From NCBI RefSeq assembly GCF_036090055.1, contig NZ_CP107970.1, positions 4,404,501-4,468,500 on the forward strand: DNA of 64,000 nt, in the 5' to 3' direction. Shown here piece after piece: positions 40,843 to 50,030 of the stretch. Origin of the DNA: Nocardioides sp. NBC_00368. Lineage in GTDB: Bacteria > Actinomycetota > Actinomycetes > Propionibacteriales > Nocardioidaceae. The notes under the pieces are model-generated. The model had not been told where the DNA came from and ran no database searches. It saw only the letters and a program-made list of their open reading frames with translations. The position numbers and the translations under genes were made by a program. Position 1 is the first letter of the stretch. The number at the start of each line of letters is the position of its first letter.

Positions 40843-42348
40843 ATGGACTCCTTCACCGCACTCCTCGACGGCTTCGCCTCCGCGCTGACGCCGCAGAACC
40901 TGCTCTTCGCCCTGATCGGCTGCCTGTTGGGCACGATCCTGGGCATCCTGCCGGGCATCGGCTCGACCGCCGGCATGGCGATCCTGATCCCGCTCACCCT
41001 GACCATGGACCCGACGAGCGCGATCATCATGCTGGCCGCGATCTTCTACGGCGGCGCGTACGGCGGGACGATCACCAGCGTCCTGCTGAACATCCCGGGC
41101 GAGGGCGAGTCGGCGATCACCTGCATCGACGGCTATCAGATGACGTTGCGAGGCCGGGCCGGAGCAGCACTGGCGACGGCCGGGATCGGCTCGTTCATCG
41201 GCGGCACCGTCGCCACCCTCGCGCTCGTCGTGGCGGCGAAGCCGCTCTCGGAGCTGGGTCTGCGGATCGGGCCACCGGAGTTCTTCTCCCTGGTGCTCAT
41301 CGGCCTGGCCCTGCTCGTCGGCCTGGTGGGGCGGTCGGTCCTCAAGGGGCTCATCTCGGCCTGCCTCGGCCTGCTGATCGCGATGGTCGGCATCGACCCG
41401 GTCATGGGCCTGCCCCGGTTCACCTTCGACCAGCCGCACTTCTTCGACGGCATCAGCTACGTACCGGTCCTGGTCGGCATCTTCGGGCTCGGCGAGCTGC
41501 TCGCCACCAGCGGCGGCGCGGCTCCCAAGCCCACGGCCCCGACGCTTCGCCAGCTGCTCCCGACGCGGACCGACCTCCGCCGGGCCGCACCGGCGATCGG
41601 ACGAGGTGCGTCGATCGGCACCGTCATCGGACTCATCCCCGGCGTGAGCGCGGCGATCTCGTCGCTGCTGGCCTACAGCACGGAGAAGAAGGTCTCGCGC
41701 CACCGCGACGAGCTCGGCAGCGGCGCGATCGAGGGCGTGGCCGCTCCCGAGACCGCCAACAACTCGCACAGCAACGCCGCGTTCATCCCGCTCTTCACCC
41801 TGGGCATCCCGGCCTCGCCGGCGATCGCGGTGCTCATGGGCGCCTTCCTGCAGAACGGGCTCACCCCCGGACCACAGCTCTTCACCGAGGCGCCGGACCT
41901 GGTCTGGACCGTCATCGCGAGCCTGTTCGTCGGCAACCTGCTCCTGCTGGTGCTCAACGTCCCGATGGTCGGGCTCTGGACCAGGATCCTCGCGATCCCC
42001 TACTCGGTCCTGCGCGCGGTGATCTTCGCCTTCATCGTGATCGGCTCGTACGCCGTCAACAACAGCGTCATCGACATCTACGTGATGGTGTTCTTCGGCA
42101 TCGTCGGCTTCGTCTTCCGACAGGTGCACCTGCCGCTCGCGCCGCTGGTCCTCACGCTCATCCTCGGTCCGTTCATCGAGAGCGCGCTGCGGGAGTCCCT
42201 GCAGATCTCGCAGGGCGACTTCGGGATCTTCGTCGACCGTCCGCTGTCGCTGGTGTTCCTCCTGGTCGCCCTCGCGGTCCTCGCCGCGTCCGTGTTCAGC
42301 GCCGGCCTGAAGAGAAAGGCAGGGCTGCCCACCGACGCCGAAGTCTGA
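40843..42348 (+). CDS. tctA: tripartite tricarboxylate transporter large permease TctA
   Basis: The 501-residue protein has about 11-12 membrane helices and TctA signatures: GTILGILPGIGSTAGMAILIPLT, FYGGAYGGTITSVLLNIPGE, LIPGVSAAISSLLAYSTEKK and GVAAPETANNSHSNAAFIPLFTLGIP. It forms the ion-driven channel with TctB, fed by TctC. It is 4 bases after tctB. Confidence 0.95.
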   Translation: MDSFTALLDGFASALTPQNLLFALIGCLLGTILGILPGIGSTAGMAILIPLTLTMDPTSAIIMLAAIFYGGAYGGTITSVLLNIPGEGESAITCIDGYQMTLRGRAGAALATAGIGSFIGGTVATLALVVAAKPLSELGLRIGPPEFFSLVLIGLALLVGLVGRSVLKGLISACLGLLIAMVGIDPVMGLPRFTFDQPHFFDGISYVPVLVGIFGLGELLATSGGAAPKPTAPTLRQLLPTRTDLRRAAPAIGRGASIGTVIGLIPGVSAAISSLLAYSTEKKVSRHRDELGSGAIEGVAAPETANNSHSNAAFIPLFTLGIPASPAIAVLMGAFLQNGLTPGPQLFTEAPDLVWTVIASLFVGNLLLLVLNVPMVGLWTRILAIPYSVLRAVIFAFIVIGSYAVNNSVIDIYVMVFFGIVGFVFRQVHLPLAPLVLTLILGPFIESALRESLQISQGDFGIFVDRPLSLVFLLVALAVLAASVFSAGLKRKAGLPTDAEV

Positions 42349-42384
42349 CCCACCCCTCCCTCCACGAAACGAAAGGTCATCACC

Positions 42385-43380
42385 ATGAACCGCGCACCTC
42401 GCGTACTCACCCTCGCCGGTGTCGGGCTGGCGTGTCTCTCGCTCGCCGCCTGCTCCCAGTCCGGCACCACCGCCGCGGCCGGCGACTACCCGACCAAGCC
42501 CATCGAGCTCGTCGTCGGGTACGAAGCGGGCGGCCCGACCGACATCGGTGCTCGCATGCTCGCCAAGGAGCTCGAGGACAAGCTCGACGCCACGATCACG
42601 GTCGTCAACAAGCCCGCCGCCAACTCCCAGGTCGCCTACACGGCGCTGACCCAGGCGAAGCCCGACGGCCACACGATCGCCGCCACCACGTTCCCGTCGG
42701 CGATCATGACCGTGCTCGACGAGAGCCGGGGCGCCTCCTACGAGCGCGACAGCTTCGCGCCGGTGGCCCTCCAGGTCGTCGACCCGACCGCGGTGGCGGT
42801 CGCCCCCGACAGCGACATCAAGACCCCGAAGGACCTGGTCGAGGCCGCCAAGGCGGAGCCCGGGAAGCTGCGCGCGACCACGACCGGTGTCGCAAGCAAC
42901 GAGCACTTCGCCCTCGCCAGCCTGAAGGAGGTCGCCGGCGCCGACCTCGCCCCGGTGCACTTCGCCGACGGCAGCACCGCCGCCACCACCGCATTCCTGG
43001 GCGGCAACACCGAGGTCCTCCTCACCAACGTGAGCGACCTGCAGCCGCTGGCCGACTCGGGCAAGGTCCGCATCGTCGGCGTGATGGACGCCGAGCGTGC
43101 CGAGTCGCTGCCCGACGTGCCGACGTTCAAGGAGTCCGGCTACGACGTGGAGATCTCCTCCTCGCGCGGCTACGCCTTCCCGGCGGGCACGCCGGACGAG
43201 GTCGTCGACGAGATGTCCACCGCCATCGGCGAGATCATGGAGGACCCGGCGTTCCAGAAGAAGATGACCGACGCCGGCCTCGCCCCGTCCTACCTGGACG
43301 CCGAGGAGTACTCCGCCTACTGGGACGAGACCGAGAAGACCTTCGGCGACCTCTTCCCGCTGGTGAAGGCGGACAGCTGA
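42385..43380 (+). CDS. tctC: tripartite tricarboxylate transporter substrate-binding lipoprotein (Bug/TctC)
   Basis: The 331-residue protein has a lipoprotein signal with lipobox LAAC (Cys23) and the TctC binding fold: IELVVGYEAGGPTDIGARMLAKEL, VNKPAANSQVAYTALTQAKPDGHT, DVPTFKESGYDVEISSSRG. It delivers a carboxylate (di-, tricarboxylate or an aromatic acid) to TctAB. AAAGG precedes ATG 42385. The stop overlaps the next ATG (TGATG). Confidence 0.93.
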   Translation: MNRAPRVLTLAGVGLACLSLAACSQSGTTAAAGDYPTKPIELVVGYEAGGPTDIGARMLAKELEDKLDATITVVNKPAANSQVAYTALTQAKPDGHTIAATTFPSAIMTVLDESRGASYERDSFAPVALQVVDPTAVAVAPDSDIKTPKDLVEAAKAEPGKLRATTTGVASNEHFALASLKEVAGADLAPVHFADGSTAATTAFLGGNTEVLLTNVSDLQPLADSGKVRIVGVMDAERAESLPDVPTFKESGYDVEISSSRGYAFPAGTPDEVVDEMSTAIGEIMEDPAFQKKMTDAGLAPSYLDAEEYSAYWDETEKTFGDLFPLVKADS

Positions 43381-44063
43381 TGACCGACAGCATCCTCGCC
43401 GACCAGCAGTTCAACCCCGGCGGTCGCGTCGCCAGGGCCCGGCCCGAGCGTCCCGACGAGGCCCTCCTCGACCGGTTCCGCCGCCTCCCCACCGCCAACA
43501 TCGGCGACGCCATGGACCGGTTGGGATCGCTCGACTCCGTCATCGCGCCTGCCTGGCCCGGCGCCAGCATGGTCGGCACCGCGTTCACGGTCTGGACCCG
43601 TCCCGGCGACAACCTCGGCATCCACCAGGCGCTCACCCAGGTCGAGCCGGGTGAGGTGATCGTGGTGAGCGGCGGCGCCGACGAGTCGCGCGCACTCATC
43701 GGCGAGCTCGTCGGTGGCAAGGCCAAGGCCCGTGGCGTCGCCGGGTTCCTCCTCGACGGCGCCGTCCGCGACGCCGACGGCTTGGCCGAGTACGAGATGC
43801 CCGCCTTCGCCCGGTCCCGGACGCCGGCCGGTCCCTACAAGGACGGTCCCTACGCGCTCTCCGTCGACGTCGCCGTCGCCGGCGTGGTCGTACGTCCCGG
43901 CGACATCATCGTCGGTGACGCGGACGGCGTCGTGGTGGTCCCGCTCGAGTCCGCGGCCGTGATCGCGGACCGGGCCGAGGCGAAGCACGCCGCCGAGGAG
44001 GCCACCCGCCGCGACATCGACGCCACGCTCGGCGTCGCCACCGCATCAGGGGATCAGCGATGA
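43380..44063 (+). CDS. RraA-fold protein, HMG/CHA-aldolase-like
   Basis: The 227-residue protein has the RraA/HMG-aldolase fold: NIGDAMDRLGSLDSVI, EPGEVIVVSGGADESRALIGELV, then AGFLLDGAVRDADGL (the conserved Arg-Asp of the pyruvate/metal site) and VRPGDIIVGDADGVVVVP. Catabolic members cleave 4-hydroxy-4-methyl-2-oxoglutarate or decarboxylate oxaloacetate. Inside a carboxylate-uptake operon this role fits better than RNase E inhibition. Confidence 0.87.
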   Translation: MTDSILADQQFNPGGRVARARPERPDEALLDRFRRLPTANIGDAMDRLGSLDSVIAPAWPGASMVGTAFTVWTRPGDNLGIHQALTQVEPGEVIVVSGGADESRALIGELVGGKAKARGVAGFLLDGAVRDADGLAEYEMPAFARSRTPAGPYKDGPYALSVDVAVAGVVVRPGDIIVGDADGVVVVPLESAAVIADRAEAKHAAEEATRRDIDATLGVATASGDQR

Positions 44064-44461
44064 CGATCATCGTGGGCTACATGCCCGGCGACGCCGGCGA
44101 GCGTGTCCTCGCCGGCGCCGTCCGGGAGGCCCGGACCCGGGGCAGCTCCCTCCTGGTCGTGAACTCCTCGACCGGGGGCGCCTACGCCGACCGCGGCCTC
44201 CTCCCGGGCGCCGAGCTCGAGGTGGTGCGGCAGCGGCTGGCCGACCAGGGCCTCGATGTCGAGGTACGCCAGCATGCCGAGGCCGTCTCCGTCGCCGAGA
44301 CGCTCATCGACGAGGCCGAGCGGGCGGACGCCGAGCTGGTCGTCGTCGGTCTCCGCCGCCGCTCGCGCACCGGGAAGTTCCTCCTCGGCAGCACGGCCCA
44401 GACCGTGCTGCTGCGCGCTCCCTGCGACGTCCTGGCCATCCGTATCCCCGCAGACGCCTGA
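44060..44461 (+). CDS. universal stress protein (UspA family)
   Basis: The 133-residue protein has a single Usp domain with ATP-site loop LVVVGLRRRSRTGKFLLGSTAQTVLLRAPCDVL (residues about 93-125, the GxxxxxxxxxGS/T type). ATGA overlap with the upstream gene. In transporter operons such proteins often act as regulatory partners. Confidence 0.9.
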   Translation: MTIIVGYMPGDAGERVLAGAVREARTRGSSLLVVNSSTGGAYADRGLLPGAELEVVRQRLADQGLDVEVRQHAEAVSVAETLIDEAERADAELVVVGLRRRSRTGKFLLGSTAQTVLLRAPCDVLAIRIPADA

Positions 44462-44491
44462 TCCCGACCCTTCCAGCACGAAAGTTCGACG

Positions 44492-45310
44492 ATGTCACAC
44501 AGCACAATCTCCGACAGTCCGTTCCAGCCCGCCCACGTGGCGATCCTCGGTCTCGGCGAGGTGGGCCGCATCTACGGCACCGCCCTCGCCGAGGCGGGCC
44601 ACAGGGTCACCGGCTTCGACCCCTACCTCCAGGAGTCTCCGGCAGGTGTCGAGGTCGCGGACACGCTGGAGAAGGCGGTCGAGGACGCGCAGATCGTGGT
44701 CATCCTGACCGCCGCTTCGGCGAGCCGCTCGGTCGCCGAGGCCGCCGCGCCGGTGCTCGCGCCCGGAGCCGTCTACGCCGACTTCACCTCGTCCGGGCCG
44801 ACGGAGAAGCGGCAGCTGACCAGCGTCTTCGAGGGGCGGGAGGACGTACGTCTGGTCGATGTCGCCATCCTGGGACCGGTCATCCAGCTCGGCACCTCGA
44901 CTCCGCTGATGGCAGCCGGACCGGCGGGGGAGACGGTGGCTGCGCTGATGCGGCCGCTGGGCACGCCGGTCGAGGTGGTCGGCGGCGACCTCGGTGACGC
45001 GATGGCGCACAAGCTGCTGCGCAGCGTCTTCATGAAGGGGCTCGCGTCGGTCGTCGTCGAGGCGGTCGGTGCCGGACGCGGCGCCGGGATGGAAGAGTGG
45101 ATCCGTGGCCAGATCGCGGGTGTTCTCGCCGGGGACGGACAGGCGGTCATCGACCGCTTCCTCACCGGCACGGCGAAGCACGCCGCTCGCCGGGCGGCGG
45201 AGATGCGCTCGACCAGTGCCTACCTCGCCGATCTGGGGGTCCATGGTGAGATGACGGAGGCCTCGATGACAGCGTTGGAGCGGATGGCCGGCGACGGGAA
45301 GCCGTCGTGA
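44492..45310 (+). CDS. NAD(P)-binding dehydrogenase, DUF1932 C-terminal domain
   Basis: The 272-residue protein has a 6-phosphogluconate/beta-hydroxyacid dehydrogenase-type Rossmann domain (VAILGLGEVGRIYGTALAEAGHRVTGFDP, residues about 10-38). The C-terminal DUF1932 segment is GDLGDAMAHKLLRSVFMKGLASVVVEA; the Lys in that segment is the family's likely catalytic residue. Probably oxidises or reduces a hydroxy acid in the pathway. The stop overlaps the next GTG (GTGA). Confidence 0.88.
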   Translation: MSHSTISDSPFQPAHVAILGLGEVGRIYGTALAEAGHRVTGFDPYLQESPAGVEVADTLEKAVEDAQIVVILTAASASRSVAEAAAPVLAPGAVYADFTSSGPTEKRQLTSVFEGREDVRLVDVAILGPVIQLGTSTPLMAAGPAGETVAALMRPLGTPVEVVGGDLGDAMAHKLLRSVFMKGLASVVVEAVGAGRGAGMEEWIRGQIAGVLAGDGQAVIDRFLTGTAKHAARRAAEMRSTSAYLADLGVHGEMTEASMTALERMAGDGKPS

Positions 45311-46650
45311 TCGGCGTCTGGGCGCTCGGCGTCTACCTGGTGGTGATCCTGGCCTGGACGACGCTGCTGCGCCGCAACGTCGGCGAAGCCATGGTCGTCG
45401 GGTTCGTCGTCGCCGCGGCGTTCAACGGAGCGCAGTTCCTCAGCGCGGGCTGGGACGCCCTCTACGCAGCGCTCGTCGACGAGATCGTCTACGCCACCGT
45501 CATCTTCGTCTTCATGGGCTACCTCCTGGAGAAGGCGGGCGTCACCCACCGGATGATCGACCTGCTCGACGCCCTCATCGGACACCGCCGTGGCGGCCCG
45601 GCGTACGTCTCGACGGTCGCCTCCGCGGGCCTCGGCAGCATCGTCCACAACCAAGCGGCGATCGCCGCCACCGTCGGGTCGGTGACGATCCCGTGGATGG
45701 AGCGCACCCGCGTCGACCGCACCACCGCCGCCACGATCGTGGCCGGCAACGCGGGCATGGGCATCACCTTCCCGTTCAGCGCCTCGATGTTCGTCCTGGT
45801 CGGCTCCTCGGTCGGCGGCGCCCTCGTCGACGTCGACTCGCTGATCGTGCCGCTGCTGATCGGCGGCCTGTGGTGCGTGCTCCACCGCCTGATCGTCACC
45901 TACCTGCTCGTACGCCGCTCCACCCGCGGGAGCGGTCCGGCCGTGTCGCGCAGCGGCCGGGACGTACGGGCCGCGTTCTCCCACGGCTGGCCGACGCTGC
46001 TGCTGTTCGCCGGGATCGCCGTCCCGATCGTGCTCACCACCGGCGCCGTCGCCGAGGCGCTCACCGAGCGGATCGGCACCGACGTGACCGAGGCGCTGAG
46101 CCCGATCTTCTGGATGCCGGTGATCCTGATCCTGATCGGCCTGCTCCTCGGCCGTGGCCGGCTGCCGCGCGACGGCCGGGGATGGGCCGAGCTGATCGGC
46201 AGCTCGGCGCCCCGGTTCGGGGTCGTCGGCCTGACCGTGCTGTTCGCCTTTGCCGGCGCGAACGCGCTGGCGACGACCGGCCTGCCCGAGCAGTTGGCCG
46301 GGCTGCTCGGTGACCTCGATCTCCCGGTGTGGCTGCTGGCCCTGGTCATCGGGATCATCGTCGTCGCCGTCGCGGCACCGCTCTCCAGCACGGCGACGAT
46401 GGCAGCCGTCGGTGTCGTCGGCGTCGCCGCGCTCGCCGCCGCGGGCGTACCCGCCACCACCGCAGCGGTCGCGGTCCTCATCTTCTCCTCCTGCGAGGCT
46501 GCCGTGCCGCCTGGCGGAGCGCCGCTGTACGTCGCCTGTGGCATCGCCGGCGTCGATCCGCTACACACGTTCCGCAGGATGCTGGCCTACTACGCGCTGC
46601 CGCTGCTCGGTATCGGCGTGCTCGTGGCCTCCGGAATCCTGCCGGTCTGA
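45307..46650 (+). CDS. TRAP large-subunit (DctM)-like permease
   Basis: The 447-residue protein has about 12 membrane helices. The first half has SIVHNQAAIAATVGSVTIPWMERTRVDRTTAATIVAGNAG and a matching but inverted counterpart occurs in the second half (SSTATMAAVGVVGVAALAAAGVPATTAAVAVLIFSSCEAAVPPG). This is the DctM/ion-transporter-superfamily arrangement. No DctP binding protein or classical DctQ is adjacent. It may export a product or act alone. Confidence 0.8.
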   Translation: MIGVWALGVYLVVILAWTTLLRRNVGEAMVVGFVVAAAFNGAQFLSAGWDALYAALVDEIVYATVIFVFMGYLLEKAGVTHRMIDLLDALIGHRRGGPAYVSTVASAGLGSIVHNQAAIAATVGSVTIPWMERTRVDRTTAATIVAGNAGMGITFPFSASMFVLVGSSVGGALVDVDSLIVPLLIGGLWCVLHRLIVTYLLVRRSTRGSGPAVSRSGRDVRAAFSHGWPTLLLFAGIAVPIVLTTGAVAEALTERIGTDVTEALSPIFWMPVILILIGLLLGRGRLPRDGRGWAELIGSSAPRFGVVGLTVLFAFAGANALATTGLPEQLAGLLGDLDLPVWLLALVIGIIVVAVAAPLSSTATMAAVGVVGVAALAAAGVPATTAAVAVLIFSSCEAAVPPGGAPLYVACGIAGVDPLHTFRRMLAYYALPLLGIGVLVASGILPV

Positions 46651-46666
46651 GAAAGGACGGACACCC

Positions 46667-46915
46667 ATGACCCGATCGATCCTCCACACCCTCTTCGTCT
46701 CGTCGCTGGTCGTCGCGCTGCTCGGCGGTCTCGCGCTCATCGGCCTGCAGGCCGTCGGCCTGGTCGTCGGCAGCCAGGCGCTCGTCGTCGGCCCGAACGG
46801 CCTGTTCAAGACGGTCCTGTGCGTCGCCGCCTCGATCGCGGCCGTCGCCGCCTACCTCCTCATCCACGTCGGCTCCGAGGTGAAGGCGCGCGACGACGCA
46901 GGAGCGAACAGATGA
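46667..46915 (+). CDS. small two-helix membrane protein
   Basis: The 82-residue protein has hydrophobic segments at about 8-34 and 46-67 and a charged C-terminus. GAAAGGACGG precedes ATG 46667. It is placed between the DctM-like permease and the cyclase (ATGA overlap with the latter). It is much shorter than a DctQ subunit (about 160 residues, four helices), but its place suggests a partner of the permease. Family not recognised. Confidence 0.7.
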   Translation: MTRSILHTLFVSSLVVALLGGLALIGLQAVGLVVGSQALVVGPNGLFKTVLCVAASIAAVAAYLLIHVGSEVKARDDAGANR

Positions 46916-47889
46916 CCACCCACGACCGCCCGAGCCGAGCCGAGCTGCACGACCGGCCCGGCCAGCTGAGGGGCACCTCCTGGGAGCTCTTCGAGGACCC
47001 CTGGCGCGGCACCCCGTCGTTCGCGGACGAGCAGGCCGTGGTCGCGGCCGCGGGCCTCGTCCAGCTGGGGGAGGCCTTCGGGCTGGACTACCCGGTCAAC
47101 GCGTTCATGCCCGGGATGTCCCAGGCCAGGAAGCCGGCCGAGCACGTCATCTACGCCAACCACCCGGCTCACCGCGACGACCATCTCGACGGCTACTACC
47201 TCCAGTCCTCGACCCAGATCGACGGGTTGCGCCACCGGCGGGCCGACGACGCCGGGTTCTACGCCGGAACCCCCGACGAGCTGATCGTCCCGGGCACCGA
47301 GGAGATCGGCATCCAGGTCTGGGCCGACCGCCCCATCGTCAGTCGCGGCGTCCTCGTGGACATCGCCGGTCTCCTCGCCCGGCGCGAGGAGACGCTCGAC
47401 CACGAGGGCGGCCAGCCGATCCCGTACGACTACATCGACCAGGCCCTCACCGCGCAGGCGATCGAGCTGCGTGCCGGTGACGTCGTCATGCTCCACACCG
47501 GGTGGTGCGAGTGGTTCCTCGAGCTCACCGCCGAGCAGAAGCTGGCCCAGCAGGCCCTCCGCCGCGCCACCGGCATCGCGCAGAGCGAGGAGGTGCTCGA
47601 CTGGGCCTGGGACACCGGCCTGGCGCTGCTCGCCGCGGACACCTTCGCCGTCGAGTGCCTGCCGCCCGTCCCCGACTCACCGTTCCTCCGGTCGGCGCCC
47701 AACGACCGCGGGATGATGCACCAGGAGTTCCTCGCCAAGCTCGGCATGCCGCTCGGTGAGCTGTGGCGGCTCGGGCCGCTGGCACGCCGCATGGACCAGC
47801 TGCAGCGGTGGGAGGCCTTCCTCAGCGTCAAGCCGCTCAACGTCACCGGGGCCACCGGCTCGCCGGCCAACGCCGTCGCCATCATCTGA
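46912..47889 (+). CDS. cyclase-family (kynurenine formamidase-like) metal hydrolase
   Basis: The 325-residue protein of the cyclase/PF04199 fold has metal-site region QSSTQIDGLRHRRADD near residue 100 and ELRAGDVVMLHTGWCEWF later. In classical members the first motif is HxGTHxDxPxH; here the first two His are replaced by Ser/Gln while the Asp and last His remain, a pattern I associate with a long-chain subfamily of these hydrolases. Likely hydrolyses an amide or lactone in the pathway. Last gene of the operon. Confidence 0.82.
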   Translation: MTTHDRPSRAELHDRPGQLRGTSWELFEDPWRGTPSFADEQAVVAAAGLVQLGEAFGLDYPVNAFMPGMSQARKPAEHVIYANHPAHRDDHLDGYYLQSSTQIDGLRHRRADDAGFYAGTPDELIVPGTEEIGIQVWADRPIVSRGVLVDIAGLLARREETLDHEGGQPIPYDYIDQALTAQAIELRAGDVVMLHTGWCEWFLELTAEQKLAQQALRRATGIAQSEEVLDWAWDTGLALLAADTFAVECLPPVPDSPFLRSAPNDRGMMHQEFLAKLGMPLGELWRLGPLARRMDQLQRWEAFLSVKPLNVTGATGSPANAVAII

Positions 47890-47946
47890 CCGCCCCCGTA
47901 GGTTGGAGGCGTACGCAGCCGTCACCTGAGCGAGGGGAGGGATCTC

Positions 47947-48657
47947 GTGCGCCGCTGGGTGCGCCGGTCCTTGTGGGACGTGGTCCCGCGCGATCACCGT
48001 CAGAGCGACGCCGGTCTGCGCCGCCGCCAGGTGGTCACGGCCGGCTTCGGGGTGCTCGGGGCGATCGTGCTCGGTGTCTCGCTGCGCATCGAGCCGGGCA
48101 GCGTCTGGTTCTACCCGGCCGCCCTCGCTCTCGCCGGGGTGTGGGCCGTCGGTGCCTTCGCGTCCGGACCGCTGCACCTCGGACGGATCGGCGCCTGGGC
48201 CCGGGGTCGGCCGACGGGCGAGCATCGGTTCGTACGTCCGGTGCTGTCGCCGATCCTGCTCGGTCTGGGTCTGGCGGGCATCTTCGTGATCGGCGGTCTC
48301 GTCGTGCGCGAGATCGACTGGCTGGACCGGCAGGTGCGCTCGGTGCTCGACTTCGCCGACCAGGGCTCGCTGCCGGTCCTCGTCGTGGTGACGGCCGTCA
48401 ACGGAGTGGCGGAGGAGCTGTTCTTCCGGGGCGCCGTCTACGCCGCCCTGCCCCGCCACGCCGTCGCCTGGACGTCGGTGGCCTACGTGATCGCGACGCT
48501 GGCGACCGGCAACGTGATGCTGGCCTTCGCGGCGATCCTGCTCGGGGTCGTGGTCGGGCTCGAGCGGCGCGCCTCCGGCGGCGTGCTCGCGCCGATCCTC
48601 ACCCACTGCGCGTGGTCGCTGTCGATGCTGCTCGCGCTGCCACTGCTCTTCGGCTGA
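47947..48657 (+). CDS. CPBP-family intramembrane glutamic protease (CAAX/Abi)
   Basis: The 236-residue protein has about seven membrane helices and CPBP motifs: VAEELFFRGAVYAAL (EExxxR), followed by a His in LTHCAWSLSML. GGGGAGGG precedes GTG 47947. Such proteases process small membrane proteins or bacteriocin-related substrates; the target here is unknown. Confidence 0.85.
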   Translation: MRRWVRRSLWDVVPRDHRQSDAGLRRRQVVTAGFGVLGAIVLGVSLRIEPGSVWFYPAALALAGVWAVGAFASGPLHLGRIGAWARGRPTGEHRFVRPVLSPILLGLGLAGIFVIGGLVVREIDWLDRQVRSVLDFADQGSLPVLVVVTAVNGVAEELFFRGAVYAALPRHAVAWTSVAYVIATLATGNVMLAFAAILLGVVVGLERRASGGVLAPILTHCAWSLSMLLALPLLFG

Positions 48658-48673
48658 GGAGACCGGCGGCGCC

Positions 48674-49582
48674 TCAGAGCGTGTTCTGGTCGGCCAGCCG
48701 TTCGGCCAGTGCGCGACGTACGGCCTCCCGATAGGGCAGCGGATCGCCGGGCACCACGTCGAGGATGCGCCGGTCGTGCACGACGACCTCGGTGGTCATG
48801 GAGTCGATCAGGTTGCGCCCGGTGGTCACGTCGATGTCGGTCACCAGCGCCAGCCAGTACGACGACAGCCGGGGCGTCAGCACCGGCACGGGGACGACGG
48901 GGATCGATCGGCCGTTGGCGACCTCGGAGGCGACGGTCAGCATGTCGAGGTACGTCATCGCCTCGGGGCCGCCGATCTCGAAGACCTCGCCGATCGCGTC
49001 CTGGTTGTCGATGACACCGGCGAGATAGCGGATCACGTCGTCGACGGCGATCGGCTGGGTGCGGGTGGCCGTCCACCTCGGCACCACCATGGCAGGGAGG
49101 TTCTTGACCAGCTGCCGGGTCAGCTCCCAGGAGACGCCACCGTGGCCGACGACGATCGCGGCCCGCAGCGTCGTGACGGGCACGCCGGACTCACCGAGCA
49201 GGGACTCGACCTCACGTCGCGAGCGCAGGTGGGGTGACAGATCGCCGTCGTCACCGAGCCCGCCGAGATAGATGATCTGGCGCACCCCGGCCCGGGCCGC
49301 GGCGGCACCGAAGGAGCGGGCGGCCCGGGCGTCGCGCTCCTCGAAGTCGTCGTGGTCGAGCGAGTGCACCAGATAGACGGCGACGTCGGCGCCCTCGAGC
49401 GCGGCCGGCAGCGAGGCGGGGTCGTTCACGTCGGCGCCCACCGGTTCACCGGGGCCGTCGTAGTCGTCCGGCCGCCGGGTCATCGCCCGTACCTTGGTGC
49501 CGCGTTCGGTCAGCTCCGCGACCAGTCGTCGGCCGATGAACCCGGTCGCGCCGGTGACGAGCACGGTGGTCGAGGTCTCCAT
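48674..49582 (-). CDS. NAD(P)H-binding atypical SDR protein
   Basis: The 302-residue protein has the N-terminal TGATGFIGRRLVAEL dinucleotide motif, HSLDHDDF, and ASEVANGRSIPVVPVPV, as in NmrA/YesF-like sensor or reductase proteins. It lacks the classical YxxxK dyad in the usual place. Function not assigned. Confidence 0.85.
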   Translation of the reverse strand: METSTTVLVTGATGFIGRRLVAELTERGTKVRAMTRRPDDYDGPGEPVGADVNDPASLPAALEGADVAVYLVHSLDHDDFEERDARAARSFGAAAARAGVRQIIYLGGLGDDGDLSPHLRSRREVESLLGESGVPVTTLRAAIVVGHGGVSWELTRQLVKNLPAMVVPRWTATRTQPIAVDDVIRYLAGVIDNQDAIGEVFEIGGPEAMTYLDMLTVASEVANGRSIPVVPVPVLTPRLSSYWLALVTDIDVTTGRNLIDSMTTEVVVHDRRILDVVPGDPLPYREAVRRALAERLADQNTL

Positions 49583-49603
49583 GGGTCGAGCCTACGGACG
49601 TCG

Positions 49604-49972
49604 TCAGACCGGACGGCAGTCCTGGCCGCAGCCCTCCTCGGGGATCGGTCCGGATGCGTGCGACGCCGGCCGATGCAGCACGGCGCCGGTCGGCGTCACC
49701 AGGACGTCGGATCCCTCGACGCGACCGGTTCCGTCGACGATCAGCGCGTGGTCGCGCGGCGTGAGCGGGGCGTACGTCAGGGTGAGCACCGGGTTGGTGG
49801 CGAGGTTCGTGCGCGTGCCGCCGCCGGGATCGGAGATCCGGAGGGACGAGCCCTCGACGACCGGGTCCACGACCACGACCTTGATCCGCTCACCCGCCGT
49901 GGTCAGCAGGAACCCGCTGCCGAAGCGCTCGAGCGTGGCGGCGAGATCGGACAGTGCGACCGGGATGCTCAT
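49604..49972 (-). CDS. pyridoxamine 5'-phosphate oxidase-like (PPOX) flavin-fold protein
   Basis: The 122-residue split-barrel protein (FLLTTAGERIKVVVVDPVVE, then TRTNLATNPVLTLTYAP, VEGSDVLVTPTGAVLHRP) resembles short F420/FMN-dependent PPOX proteins. ATG 49972 chosen; the longer frame enters the neighbouring promoter. Close to the SDR gene, same strand. Confidence 0.75.
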   Translation of the reverse strand: MSIPVALSDLAATLERFGSGFLLTTAGERIKVVVVDPVVEGSSLRISDPGGGTRTNLATNPVLTLTYAPLTPRDHALIVDGTGRVEGSDVLVTPTGAVLHRPASHASGPIPEEGCGQDCRPV

Positions 49973-50030
49973 ATCCGGCACCTTAGTCCGACGTCCGGAG
50001 CGCCCGCGGGGCATCGGGGATCATGGGGGC

